From: Flavobacteriales bacterium
Lineage (GTDB): Bacteria > Bacteroidota > Bacteroidia > Flavobacteriales_F > PHOS-HE28
Assembly: GCA_016788285.1 (NCBI GenBank)
Contig: JAEUSW010000019.1
Location: forward strand, 1 to 34,757
Reading direction: 5' to 3'
Length of the DNA: 34,757 bases
The notes beneath the pieces were generated by a model, which did no database searches, was not told the DNA's origin, and saw nothing but the letters and a program-made list of their open reading frames with translations. How positions within the stretch are numbered: the stretch's first letter is position 1; the number at the start of each line of letters is the position of its first letter. Below, piece after piece: positions 23,161-32,903 of the stretch. A program made the position numbers and the translations under genes.

Positions 23161-24447
23161 ATGCTGCTCGTCCATCTGGAGCATCCATCGCCGCGCGCCC
23201 ATTGGATCGTGGAGCATACGATCGGGCGGATGCTGGGCCTTCCGCTGCGCATCACCAGTGATGCAGGCGCGTTCCGCCTGGCCACGGGCCCGCGGTTGAG
23301 CTACGGCACGGAGCCCATCGATGGCGCCCTCCAGGTCCCGTGGACCGGCGCGCTGGCCCAGCTGCCTGCGCACGACCCGCCCACGGGCCTGGTGAACGGC
23401 ATGCCGGTGCTGTTCCCTGCGGGCGCGTCGTTCGACCTGTTCGCCGCCGCGTTCTTCCTGCTCGCCCTGGTGGATGAGCAGCGGTGCGTGGCGCGCGATG
23501 CGCATGACCGCATCCCCTCCGAGGCGCTGTTCGCTGTGCGGAGCGGGTTGGCCGACAGGCCCTGGATCGACCATTGGATGCTGGAGCTCGGCGGTCGGCT
23601 GCGGCAGCCATGGCCCTGGCTGGAGATCGACCGCGTGTACCGGCACATGCTCACCGTGGACGTGGACAACGTGCTGCGCTACGCCGGCCGGCCGTGGACG
23701 CGAGCGCTGGGCGCCACGCTGAAGGACCTTGCGCGCTTCCGACCGGGGGCCGCCCTGGAGCGGTGGATGGTGCGCACCGGCCTCCGGCGCGATCCCTTCC
23801 TGCGCGCGCTGGAGCTGGCGGAGCGCCATGCCGGGGCCAGCAGCGGCACCATCCTCTTCCTGTTGCTGCGTGGCGGGGATGTGCACGACCATGCCGTGGA
23901 GCCGGACCACTGGCCCGCCGAGCTGCACCGCTTCCTGCGCCACGACACCAGCCTGCGGATCGGGCTTCATCCCTCCTATGCCACGAGCACCGAGCCCCGG
24001 CGCCTGGAGGCCGAGGTGGCCACCTACGAGCGGCGCCTGCAGCCCCGCGCGCTGCTGAGCCGGCAGCACTTCCTGCGCTGGCGCCTGCCCGATACGTTGC
24101 GCCGGCTCGCGGCCGCCGGCTTCACCGAGGAGCACAGCCTCGGATTCCCGGACCGCGCGGGTTTCCGGGCGGCCACCTGCACGCCGTTCCCCTGGTACGA
24201 TGTGGAGCGTGATCGGCCCACCTCGCTCATGTTGTGGCCGTTCGCCGCGATGGACAGTGCGCTCATCGAGCGCAGCGGCCTTGGACCGGAGGGTGTGATC
24301 GCCGCCATGCGGACGATGATCGACGAGGTCCGGGCCGTGCAGGGCACGTTCGTGAGCGTGTGGCACGACCGTTATCTGAGCGGGCACCGGGAGTTCGCGC
24401 GATGGCCGGCGGTGTTCAACGCGGTGGTGAAGCACGCCCGGCCATGA
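23161..24447 (+). CDS. Polysaccharide-deacetylase-like protein
   Basis: The product is 428 residues. The N-terminal 130 or so residues (ending DRIPSEALFAVRSGL) resemble the extra domain that precedes the deacetylase fold in Bacteroidota proteins. TVDVDN at 165-170 fits the first motif of the NodB fold (D167 and D169). GLHPSYATS fits the His-containing second motif, SRQHFLRWRLPDTLRRL a later helix, and CTPFPWYDVERDRPTSLMLWPF the final strand region. No signal peptide is seen, so a cytoplasmic substrate such as a lipid-linked or nucleotide sugar is plausible. Its stop overlaps the next start (ATGA). The assignment rests on motif spacing and context and is not certain. Confidence 0.7.
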   Translation: MLLVHLEHPSPRAHWIVEHTIGRMLGLPLRITSDAGAFRLATGPRLSYGTEPIDGALQVPWTGALAQLPAHDPPTGLVNGMPVLFPAGASFDLFAAAFFLLALVDEQRCVARDAHDRIPSEALFAVRSGLADRPWIDHWMLELGGRLRQPWPWLEIDRVYRHMLTVDVDNVLRYAGRPWTRALGATLKDLARFRPGAALERWMVRTGLRRDPFLRALELAERHAGASSGTILFLLLRGGDVHDHAVEPDHWPAELHRFLRHDTSLRIGLHPSYATSTEPRRLEAEVATYERRLQPRALLSRQHFLRWRLPDTLRRLAAAGFTEEHSLGFPDRAGFRAATCTPFPWYDVERDRPTSLMLWPFAAMDSALIERSGLGPEGVIAAMRTMIDEVRAVQGTFVSVWHDRYLSGHREFARWPAVFNAVVKHARP

Positions 24448-25361
24448 TCAGGCATCTGCGGCACGACCGGATCGACAAGTCCGCCTGGGACGCGGTGCTG
24501 GACCGGTGCGAGGGCCCGGTGTGGTACGCCCGCAGCGCCGTGCTCGATGCGGCATGCCCCGGCTGGGAGGCCCTTTGGGATGAGGAGCGCGGTGCCCTGA
24601 TGCCGCTGACCCACCATCGCAAATGGGGCATCCCGTACCTGTACCAACCGTTCCCGCTCCAGCAGCTCGGCGTGTACGGACCGGGCCACGATGCCGCACG
24701 GATCGGTGAATTCCTGAGGGCCATGCCGCAACGTTTCCGCCTGGCCGACATCTACCTCACGGACCCGACGGTGGAAGGTGCGGGCCCGGGCTGGCGGTTC
24801 ACGGCACGGCAGGACCAGCTGGTGCCGCTGGACCGGTCGATCGCGGCCATCCGACAGGGATACAGCAACAACCACCTCCGCAGCCTGCGGCGCGCGGAGA
24901 CGGCCGGCCTGGAGATCGGACCGGCCATGCGCCCGGAAGCCTTCCTGCACTTCCTGACCACGGCCCCTCAATGGCCGGGCTGGAAGGTGGGCGTGCGCCA
25001 ACAGGCCTCGCTGCAGCGGTTGCTGGAGCTGGTGGACCAGCGCGGCGAAGGCGGCTGCCTGGCGGTGCTGCATGAGGGTCGTGCGGTGGCGGCCGGATGC
25101 TTCGTGCACCATGGCGACCGAACCATCTTCCTCAAGGGCCTTGCGCTGCCCGAAGCCCGCCCGTTGAACGCCATGCACCTGCTGATCGACCGCGTGCTGG
25201 AGATGCGCGCCGGACGTGCGCGCTGGCTCGATCTGGCGGGCAGCAGCGACCCGGCGCTGGCCCGGTTCTACGCGGGCTTCGGCGCGGTGACCACGCTATA
25301 TTTACACGCCTTGCTGCGGCGCTTCCCCGTCAGCCTGCGAGGCCAACCTGAACAGGCATGA
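24444..25361 (+). CDS. GNAT/FemAB-like acyltransferase
   Basis: The product is 305 residues from the ATG at 24444, overlapping the upstream stop by four bases. The pattern is that of the FemAB/BioF2-like acetyltransferases: WYARSAVLDAACPGWEAL and YLYQPFPLQQLGVYG in the N-terminal half, YSNNHLRSLRRAETAGLEIG in the middle, then GCLAVLHEGRAVAAGCFVHHG and LNAMHLLIDRVLEM in the acyl-CoA or aminoacyl-tRNA binding half, ending FYAGFGA. It probably N-acylates a sugar or peptide, which pairs logically with the deacetylase-like protein just upstream. The last codon region contains TATATTTA (25297-25304), a possible weak promoter for upp. Confidence 0.78.
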   Translation: MIRHLRHDRIDKSAWDAVLDRCEGPVWYARSAVLDAACPGWEALWDEERGALMPLTHHRKWGIPYLYQPFPLQQLGVYGPGHDAARIGEFLRAMPQRFRLADIYLTDPTVEGAGPGWRFTARQDQLVPLDRSIAAIRQGYSNNHLRSLRRAETAGLEIGPAMRPEAFLHFLTTAPQWPGWKVGVRQQASLQRLLELVDQRGEGGCLAVLHEGRAVAAGCFVHHGDRTIFLKGLALPEARPLNAMHLLIDRVLEMRAGRARWLDLAGSSDPALARFYAGFGAVTTLYLHALLRRFPVSLRGQPEQA

Positions 25362-26008
25362 TCGTTGAACTGGGCAAGGAGCGCACGGTGGTGAACCAGT
25401 ACCTCGCGGAGATGCGGGACGTGGAGGTGCAGCGCGATCCGATGCGCTTCCGCCACAACCTCGAGCGCCTGGGCATGGTGTTCGCCTACGAACTGAGCCG
25501 CACCCTGGAGTACGAGGAGCGCGACGTGACCACGCCGCTGGGCCAGGCGCGTGTGCCGGTGCTGCGGGAGCAGCCCGTGCTGGCCACCATCCTGCGGGCC
25601 GGTCTTCCGCTGCATCAGGGCATGCTGTCGGTCTTCGACCGGGCGGACAACGCCTTCATCAGCGCCTACCGCAAGCACCGCAAGGGCGAGGAGGGCTTCG
25701 ACATCGAGGTGGAGTACCTCAGCAGCCCCACGCTGGACGACCGCGTGCTGGTGCTGTGCGATCCCATGCTGGCCACCGGCCAGAGCATGTTGCTCGTCTA
25801 CAAGGCCCTGCTGCGCCTGGGCCGCCCGAAGGCCCTCCACGTGGTGTCGGTGATCGCGAGCAGCGAGGGGGTGGAGTACATCCGCAAGCACCTGCCCTCG
25901 GGCACGCGCATCTGGATCGGCGCCATCGATGAGGAGATGACCGCGCAGGCCTACATCGTGCCCGGCCTGGGCGATGCGGGCGACCTGGCGTACGGCCGCA
26001 AGCTCTAG
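25358..26008 (+). CDS. upp: Uracil phosphoribosyltransferase
   Basis: The product is 216 residues. It makes UMP from uracil and PRPP for pyrimidine salvage. Recognisable parts are ATILRAGLPLHQGML and SAYRKH near residues 78-105, VLVLCDPMLATGQSM (the PRPP-binding loop, about 131-145), and PSGTRIWIGAIDEEM followed by VPGLGDAGDLAYG at the uracil-binding end. The start overlaps the preceding stop (ATGA), so it is translationally coupled to the acyltransferase gene although its function is unrelated. Length is normal. Confidence 0.95.
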   Translation: MIVELGKERTVVNQYLAEMRDVEVQRDPMRFRHNLERLGMVFAYELSRTLEYEERDVTTPLGQARVPVLREQPVLATILRAGLPLHQGMLSVFDRADNAFISAYRKHRKGEEGFDIEVEYLSSPTLDDRVLVLCDPMLATGQSMLLVYKALLRLGRPKALHVVSVIASSEGVEYIRKHLPSGTRIWIGAIDEEMTAQAYIVPGLGDAGDLAYGRKL

Positions 26009-26011
26009 ATC

Positions 26012-26494
26012 GTGGACCAGGCGGTTCAGATAGCGATCGTCGTGGCCTGGGGCATGCTCAAGATGATGGTGGCGGCCGGGTTCGGCGCGGGTTTCGGCTT
26101 CACCTTCCTGGAGACCTTCCTCTGGACCGCGGTCGGCGGCTGCCTCGGGGTGATGGTGTTCTACAGGCTGAGCGAACGCCTCACCGAATGGTCGCGCGAC
26201 CGTTGGCTCAAGGGGCGCGCAAAGGCCCGGGCACGCGGGGTCGCGCTGCGGCGCATCTTCACGCGGCGCAACCGCTGGATCATCCGCGTGAAGCACGTCA
26301 GCGGTTTCCTGGGCGTGGCCGCGCTCACGCCGCTGGTGCTCACCATCCCGGTGGGCAGCATCCTGGCCGCGCGCTTCTTCCACCACGACCGGCGCATGGT
26401 GCCCGCCCTCCTGATCTCCGTGGTGGTCCAGGCGCTGGGCGTGTCCGCCGCGCTCACCGGGGCGGTGAGCGGCATCACCCGGGCCCTGCCGTGA
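26012..26494 (+). CDS. Conserved small membrane protein
   Basis: The product is 160 residues from a GTG start three bases after upp. Hydrophobic segments are IAIVVAWGMLKMMVAAGFGAGF, FLWTAVGGCLGVMVFY, VSGFLGVAALTPLVLTIPVGSIL and ALLISVVVQALGVSAALTGAV, with a very basic cytoplasmic loop in the middle (WLKGRAKARARG). I recall similar four-helix proteins with a basic loop in Bacteroidota, without known function; some small-multidrug-export-like proteins have the same shape. The end overlaps the phosphatase start by four bases (GTGA). Confidence 0.78.
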   Translation: MDQAVQIAIVVAWGMLKMMVAAGFGAGFGFTFLETFLWTAVGGCLGVMVFYRLSERLTEWSRDRWLKGRAKARARGVALRRIFTRRNRWIIRVKHVSGFLGVAALTPLVLTIPVGSILAARFFHHDRRMVPALLISVVVQALGVSAALTGAVSGITRALP

Positions 26495-27195
26495 AGCGCT
26501 ACCGCCACATCTTCTTCGATCTGGACCACACCCTGTGGGACTTCCGCACCAACTCGCGGGCGACCCTGCGGGAGCTGCATGCCGAGCTCGGGCTGGCGGA
26601 GCACGGCATCGACGGGGCCGACGAGCTCATCGACGCCTATGAGGAGGTGAACACGGGACTGTGGCGACGCTATGAGCAGGGGCGCATCCCCAAGGAGGTG
26701 CTGCGTGTGCTGCGGTTCCGCAACACCCTCGGCCGGTTCGGTGTGCGCGATGAGCGGCTCGCGCACCGGCTGGCCACCGACTACCTGGACCGATGTCCGC
26801 GCAAACCCGCCTTGCATGCCGGCGTGCGCGCGCTGCTGGACGATCTGGCGACGGACCATGCCCTGCACATCATCACCAACGGGTTCCAGGAGGTGCAGGG
26901 GGTCAAGCTGGCGAGCAGCGGCATCGCGGCGCATTTCGACGTGGTGCTCACCAGCGAGCAGGCCGGTGCGGCGAAGCCGGACCCCCGCATCTTCCGCCGG
27001 GCCCTGGACCTGGCCGGCGCCATGGCCGAGGAGAGCCTGATGGTGGGCGATGATGCGCGGAACGACACGGGCGGCGCGCGGGCTGCGGGCCTCGATCAGG
27101 CGCACTTCATCGGCGGGCCGGGCACCGAGCCGGACGCGGAGGCCACCTACCGGTTCGCGCACTTCGCCGACCTGCACCGCCTATTGCGCGGATAG
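26491..27195 (+). CDS. HAD-superfamily hydrolase, YjjG-like
   Basis: The product is 234 residues from the GTG at 26491. The HAD motifs are in order: FFDLDHTLWDF (nucleophile D10 and acid/base D12), IITNG, AAKPDP with the conserved Lys, and MVGDDARND. A helical cap between motifs one and two places it with the YjjG-type pyrimidine nucleotidases, which fits its position two genes after upp. Nucleotide specificity is inferred from similarity and context. Its last 15 bases overlap the end of the reverse-strand lipoprotein gene. Confidence 0.87.
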   Translation: MKRYRHIFFDLDHTLWDFRTNSRATLRELHAELGLAEHGIDGADELIDAYEEVNTGLWRRYEQGRIPKEVLRVLRFRNTLGRFGVRDERLAHRLATDYLDRCPRKPALHAGVRALLDDLATDHALHIITNGFQEVQGVKLASSGIAAHFDVVLTSEQAGAAKPDPRIFRRALDLAGAMAEESLMVGDDARNDTGGARAAGLDQAHFIGGPGTEPDAEATYRFAHFADLHRLLRG

Positions 27196-27690
27196 CCCGT
27201 CGGGCTCGAAGAAGTAGGTGACCGTGACGTCGCGGCCGTTGATGTGGCTGTACTTGCGGAAGCGGATGGAGTCCGTCCCGAGCCGCAGGCCCTGGTAGTC
27301 GATCTCGCCCTTCTGGCTGCGGGTGGTGAACAGCACGCTGTCCCCCTCGATCCGCACCGCCGACCGGTGCACGGCGCTGTTGCCGTCGACCGGGGTGGAA
27401 GGCACCAGCAGGGTCTTCAGCCCGTCCGCCTCCTTGGCCATGGCGGCGGTGTTCATCACGTAGCCCTCCGGGAAGAAGCGCATCACATAGCCCACGCCGC
27501 CCAGCCTGGCGCGGTACACCCCGTCCACGCGCAAGGCGCCCTCGGGCAGCGGGGTGAGCGCCGGCGCGGCGGGCCGTGCGGGCTGTTCCAGGGTGCCGGA
27601 GGCCTGTTCGTCGGGCCCGGGACCGTCATCCCCGCAGGCGATCAGCAGCGCGGCGGAGAGGATGGGCACGAGGACGTGACGGGAGTGCAT
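27181..27690 (-). CDS. Lipoprotein of unknown function
   Basis: The product is 169 residues. A signal peptide with lipobox LIAC (lipidated C19) is followed by an acidic, proline-rich linker (GDDGPGPDEQASG, then PARPAAPALTPLPEG). A beta-rich domain then contains YRARLGGVGYVMRFFPEGYVM, VRIEGDSVLFTTRSQKGEIDY and VTYFFEPDG. It resembles small envelope lipoproteins whose core reports text such as 'GxYxYxxR'; no family is recognised. It begins two bases after the psd stop, so it is the last gene of the psd unit. Its 3' end overlaps the convergent phosphatase gene by 15 bases. Confidence 0.8.
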   Translation of the reverse strand: MHSRHVLVPILSAALLIACGDDGPGPDEQASGTLEQPARPAAPALTPLPEGALRVDGVYRARLGGVGYVMRFFPEGYVMNTAAMAKEADGLKTLLVPSTPVDGNSAVHRSAVRIEGDSVLFTTRSQKGEIDYQGLRLGTDSIRFRKYSHINGRDVTVTYFFEPDGLSAQ

Positions 27691-27692
27691 GG

Positions 27693-28358
27693 TCAGGCGT
27701 TGGGGAAGCGGGCGATCACGGTGGTGGAGCCCTGCACGGTGTCGCCCAAGGCCACCTGCACCTTCGAGCCCAGCGGCAGGAAGAGGTCCACGCGCGAGCC
27801 GAACTTGATGAAGCCGAACTCGCGGCCTTGGGCGGCGTCGGCGCCGGCGGTGCTGTAGGTGCAGATGCGGCGGGCGAGGGCGCCCGCGATCTGGCGGAAG
27901 AGCACCTCGCCATGGCGCGCGTGGCGCACCACCACGGTGCTGCGCTCGTTCTCGGTGCTGCTCTTCGGGTGCCAGGCCACCAGGTATTTACCGGGGTGGT
28001 AGCGCGCATAGCTCACCGTGCCGGCCACCGGGTACCAGTTCACGTGCACGTTCAGCGGGCTCATGAAGATGCTCACCTGCAGGCGGCGGTCGTTGAAGTG
28101 CTCGGGCTCGTGCACCTCCTCGATGGCCACCACCCTGCCGTCGGCGGGGGACACGATGGCGCCGTCGTCCTTGGTGGCGGTGCGCCGCGGCACACGGAAG
28201 AACCAGAGGACGATGAGGAAGACCACCACCAGCGGCGCGGCGAGGGCGATGCGGAGCGCGGCCGGCGCCGAGGTCCACTGCATCAGCCCATAGAGGGCGA
28301 AGCACAGGACGGCGGTGGCCAGCAGGAGGGTGGCGGTGCCTTCGCGGTGGATGCCCAT
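27693..28358 (-). CDS. psd: Phosphatidylserine decarboxylase, short form
   Basis: The product is 221 residues. It converts phosphatidylserine to phosphatidylethanolamine at the inner membrane. IHREG opens the protein, two membrane helices follow (LLLATAVLCFALYGLMQW and LRIALAAPLVVVFLIVLWFF), then the catalytic part with DGAIVSPADGRV, SIFMSPLNVHVNWYPVAG and FGFIKFGSRVD. The FGS is where self-cleavage would create the pyruvoyl group. Length fits the short bacterial form. The ATG at 28358 is chosen for the IHREG start; the longer open frame upstream overlaps cdsA and is a shadow. TATCTTTG on the reverse strand lies 15 bases upstream. Confidence 0.93.
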   Translation of the reverse strand: MGIHREGTATLLLATAVLCFALYGLMQWTSAPAALRIALAAPLVVVFLIVLWFFRVPRRTATKDDGAIVSPADGRVVAIEEVHEPEHFNDRRLQVSIFMSPLNVHVNWYPVAGTVSYARYHPGKYLVAWHPKSSTENERSTVVVRHARHGEVLFRQIAGALARRICTYSTAGADAAQGREFGFIKFGSRVDLFLPLGSKVQVALGDTVQGSTTVIARFPNA

Positions 28359-28372
28359 GGGAGCGTGGCGGC

Positions 28373-28380
28373 CAAAGATA
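28373..28380 (-). promoter_or_regulatory. -7 box of psd
   Basis: Reverse-strand TATCTTTG matches TAnnTTTG and lies 15 bases before the psd ATG, in the 41-base gap after cdsA. It suggests that psd and the lipoprotein can be transcribed separately from cdsA. Confidence 0.45.
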
Positions 28381-28399
28381 GAAGGGTCCCCGTACCCCC

Positions 28400-29203
28400 T
28401 CAGGCCAGGGCCTGGAGGTACACCCAGGTGGCGGGCATGGCGAGCAGGAAGCCGTCGAAGCGGTCGAGCAGGCCGCCATGGCCGGGCAGCAGGGTGCCGG
28501 AGTCCTTCACCCCGGCGGCGCGCTTGAAGGCCGATTCCAGCAGGTCGCCCAGGGTGCCGGTGATCGTCACCACCACGGCCAGCACCAGCCAGTCGGTGAG
28601 GTCCAGCGCGGTCCAGAAGCGGGCGATGATCCAGGCGGCCAGCAGGGTGAAGGCCACCCCGCCCAGGAGGCCCTCGATGGTCTTTTTGGGCGATACGCGC
28701 GGGAAGAGGGGATGGCGGCCGACGAGGCGCCCCACGACGTAGGCGCCCGTGTCGCTGGTCCACAGGAGCACCATGAAGCCCAGGAAGAGCTCCCAGCCGC
28801 GGGCCACCACCAGGGGCACCAGCCCGAAGGGCAGGGCCACGTACACGAGCACGAGCACCTGGCCGGCGATCTCCTGCACCGGGGAGGACCCGCCGCGGAA
28901 GAGGGTGAGGCCCATGGTGAGGAGCACGAGCAGGAAGGCGGTGAGGAGCACGAATCCGACGCGCCAGTCGGTGGCGATGGGGGCCACGGCGACCACCAGA
29001 TAGAGGCATCCGGCCAGCACCCGGGTCCAGAACACGGGCGGAGCGTCGTCCGTGCGCCAGGTGAGGCGGTGCAGTTCGCCGGCGGCGATCACGGCCACGG
29101 GCAGGAAGAGGAGCAGCGTGGTGATGGGGCCGGCGAGGGCGGCGCCGACGGTGAGGCCGATGTAGACCAGCCCGGTGAGGGTGCGCACGAGCACCTCGTT
29201 CAC
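28400..29203 (-). CDS. cdsA: Phosphatidate cytidylyltransferase
   Basis: The product is 267 residues from a GTG start at 29203, overlapping the DUF2007 stop by four bases (GTGA). It makes CDP-diacylglycerol, the precursor of all major phospholipids. There are about seven membrane segments. The C-terminal signature is complete: WTSDTGAYVVGRLVG, VSPKKTIEGLLGG, GDLLESAFKRAAGVKDSG and LLPGHGGLLDRFDG. Together with psd downstream it covers two steps of phosphatidylethanolamine synthesis; the phosphatidylserine synthase is not in the window. The frame continues to 29266, but that extension is arginine- and proline-rich and overlaps the previous gene. Confidence 0.94.
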   Translation of the reverse strand: MNEVLVRTLTGLVYIGLTVGAALAGPITTLLLFLPVAVIAAGELHRLTWRTDDAPPVFWTRVLAGCLYLVVAVAPIATDWRVGFVLLTAFLLVLLTMGLTLFRGGSSPVQEIAGQVLVLVYVALPFGLVPLVVARGWELFLGFMVLLWTSDTGAYVVGRLVGRHPLFPRVSPKKTIEGLLGGVAFTLLAAWIIARFWTALDLTDWLVLAVVVTITGTLGDLLESAFKRAAGVKDSGTLLPGHGGLLDRFDGFLLAMPATWVYLQALA

Positions 29204-29397
29204 GGCGCGGGGGTCTGCAACAGGTGAAGGGCCTCGAGCAGCCGGTCGCGGTCCACCAGCACGCACACCTCGCCCATCAGGGGATAAGCGCTGGGGCTGC
29301 GGTCCAGCAGCACGGCGGGGATGCCTTCGGCCTCGAGCCGGCCGAGCACGAGCTCAGCCTCGGGGCGCAGGGCCGCGGCGAAGACCACGGTCCACAC
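29200..29397 (-). CDS. DUF2007-like small protein
   Basis: The product is 65 residues from the GTG at 29397, 13 bases after the ftsH stop. A longer version from 29442 would overlap ftsH and has a poor N-terminus. The pattern VVFAAALRPEAELVLGRLEAEGIPAVLLDR, described here in parts, is a beta-alpha-beta unit like the DUF2007 'putative signal transducing protein' family: a short strand, a helix with LGRLEAEGI, a second strand, then VCVLVDRDRLLEALHLL. Members bind no known ligand. It is coupled to cdsA by a GTGA overlap. Confidence 0.75.
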   Translation of the reverse strand: MWTVVFAAALRPEAELVLGRLEAEGIPAVLLDRSPSAYPLMGEVCVLVDRDRLLEALHLLQTPAP

Positions 29398-29410
29398 GGG
29401 AGGCCGGCGG

Positions 29411-31417
<2,007 letters not shown>

Positions 31418-31432
31418 GGTTCGGTCGGTTCG

Positions 31433-31810
31433 TCAGGCCACGTTGTCGTAGCGTTGGCTGGCGGCATCGGCCCACAGGTGCTCCAGGCCGTAGTGTTCAC
31501 GCTTGGCGCGGTGAAAGATGTGCACCACCACGTCCACGAAGTCGAGCAGCACCCACTCGGCGTTGCGAAGGCCCTCCACCTGCCAGGGGCGTTCACCGGC
31601 CTTCTCGCGGGCGAACTTCTCCACCGAGCCGGCGATGGCCTCCACCTGCGTGTCCGAGTCGCCGTGGCACACAACGAACTGGTCGCACACCCGGTTCGGC
31701 ATGCCCCGCAGATCGATGCGCACGATGTCCTTGCCCTTCACCTCCTGGATGCCTTGGATCACGGCCTCCACCAAGCGGGCGCTGTTCCCCGCGCCCTGCG
31801 CTTTCTTCAT
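31433..31810 (-). CDS. rsfS: Ribosomal silencing factor RsfS
   Basis: The product is 125 residues. It binds ribosomal protein uL14 and blocks subunit joining under starvation. The family core is clear: IQEVKGKDIVRIDLRGM, CDQFVVCHGDSDTQVEAI, then GERPWQVEGL, EWVLLDFVDVVVHIFH and YGLEHLWADA. It is first in the reverse unit rsfS-ftsH-DUF2007-cdsA and is divergent from birA across 78 bases. Confidence 0.94.
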   Translation of the reverse strand: MKKAQGAGNSARLVEAVIQGIQEVKGKDIVRIDLRGMPNRVCDQFVVCHGDSDTQVEAIAGSVEKFAREKAGERPWQVEGLRNAEWVLLDFVDVVVHIFHRAKREHYGLEHLWADAASQRYDNVA

Positions 31811-31829
31811 CCGGTGTATCTTGGTCGTT

Positions 31830-31837
31830 CAAAGGTA
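31830..31837 (-). promoter_or_regulatory. -7 box of rsfS-ftsH
   Basis: Reverse-strand TACCTTTG fits TAnnTTTG and lies 20 bases before the rsfS start. On the forward strand TATCTTGG (31817-31824) is a weak candidate for birA, so divergent promoters would be closely packed. Confidence 0.45.
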
Positions 31838-31888
31838 GCAAGTTCCCCTGCCGCCGTCGTGGCCGCAGGCGCCTTGCCCGCGAGGACC

Positions 31889-32626
31889 ATGATCGGGTCG
31901 GCCCGCATCGAACTGGCGACCGTCGACAGCACCAACAAGCATGCTGCCGATCTGCTGCACCTGACGGAAGTGCAGCACGGCACCGTCATCCTGGCCCGCG
32001 AACAGACCTTCGGCCGGGGCCAGCGCGACCGCCCCTGGCGGAGCCAGCCCGGGCTCGACCTCACCTTCAGCGTGGTGCTGCGGCCGGACGGGCTCGATGC
32101 CGGGCACCAGTTCGTGCTGGCGCAGTTCGCCGCCCTGGCGGTGCGCGACGCCCTGCAGCGCATCGGCGTCCCCGACGTGATGGTCAAGTGGCCCAACGAT
32201 GTGCTGGTGGGTCCGCGCAAGGTGGCGGGCATCCTCATCCAGAACGAGCTGCAGGGCGGGCGGGTGCGCCATTCGGTGCTGGGCATCGGCCTCAACGTGA
32301 ACAGCGACGGCGACGTGGACGGGGCCCTGGCCACCAGCGTGCGGCTGGAGCTGGGGCGGACGGTGGATCCCGAGGCCCTGCTCACCGGCCTGCTGGACCG
32401 CCTGGAGCTGCGGTGGCGGCAGGCCCTGGGCCACCGGGCGGGGTTGGAGGCCGACTACCGCGACGCGCTCTGGGGGCGGGGCCGCTGGCTGCCCATGGAG
32501 CTGGACGGCGCGCCGATCGAGGCCCGGCCGCTGGAGGTGGACGCCGAGGGGCGCCTGCTGGTGGAGCTGCAAGGGGGGGCGGTGGCCCCCTTCGGTCTGG
32601 ACCGCCTGCGCTTCGGTCCGCGGTAG
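31889..32626 (+). CDS. birA: Biotin--[acetyl-CoA-carboxylase] ligase, catalytic-only form
   Basis: The product is 245 residues from the ATG at 31889. It attaches biotin to the carboxyl-carrier protein through biotinyl-AMP. Motifs are STNKHAADL, GRGQRDRPW at 42-50 (biotinyl-AMP loop), PDVMVKWPNDVLVGPRKVAGIL with the catalytic lysine region at 100-111, and LGIGLNVN. There is no N-terminal DNA-binding domain, so it is not the repressor type. The frame stays open far upstream opposite ftsH, but that is an antisense shadow. Confidence 0.94.
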   Translation: MIGSARIELATVDSTNKHAADLLHLTEVQHGTVILAREQTFGRGQRDRPWRSQPGLDLTFSVVLRPDGLDAGHQFVLAQFAALAVRDALQRIGVPDVMVKWPNDVLVGPRKVAGILIQNELQGGRVRHSVLGIGLNVNSDGDVDGALATSVRLELGRTVDPEALLTGLLDRLELRWRQALGHRAGLEADYRDALWGRGRWLPMELDGAPIEARPLEVDAEGRLLVELQGGAVAPFGLDRLRFGPR

Positions 32627-32631
32627 GGGGC

Positions 32632-32661
32632 TTGCCGGATCGGCCGGAAGGACTATTTTTG
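32632..32661 (+). promoter_or_regulatory. Promoter of rpmH
   Basis: TTG at 32632-32634, 19 bp, TATTTTTG at 32654-32661: a complete -33/-7 pair 25 bases before the rpmH start, with the same geometry as the rpsT promoter. Confidence 0.75.
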
Positions 32662-32686
32662 CGCCCCCAACGAACGACCCGTAGCC

Positions 32687-32845
32687 ATGAAACGCACGTA
32701 CCAGCCCAGCCGACGCAAGCGCGCCAACAAGCACGGGTTCCGCAAGCGCATGAGCACCGCCGCCGGCCGTGCCGTGCTGGCCAGCCGCCGCAAGGCGGGC
32801 CGCAAGAAGCTCACGGTGAGCGACGAGGCCAAGGGCAAGAAGTAA
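32687..32845 (+). CDS. rpmH: 50S ribosomal protein L34
   Basis: The product is 52 residues and very basic, with the invariant opening [20 protein letters not shown], then [22 protein letters not shown] and a short tail. It is a structural protein of the large subunit. The length is typical for Bacteroidota. Here it is a single-gene unit with its own promoter and terminator, and the usual partner rnpA is not adjacent. Confidence 0.97.
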   Translation: MKRTYQPSRRKRANKHGFRKRMSTAAGRAVLASRRKAGRKKLTVSDEAKGKK

Positions 32846-32877
32846 GCCGTCCACCGGGCCCGCCCGGTTCCGGATCG

Positions 32878-32898
32878 AGGGGGCTGCGGCCCCCTTTT
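32878..32898 (+). terminator. Intrinsic terminator of rpmH
   Basis: AGGGGGC (32878-32884) pairs perfectly with GCCCCCT (32889-32895) around the loop TGCG, followed by a run of four T (32895-32898), the first of which is in the stem. It lies six bases before the end of the convergent hydrolase gene. Confidence 0.8.
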
Positions 32899-32903
32899 CC
32901 GTT

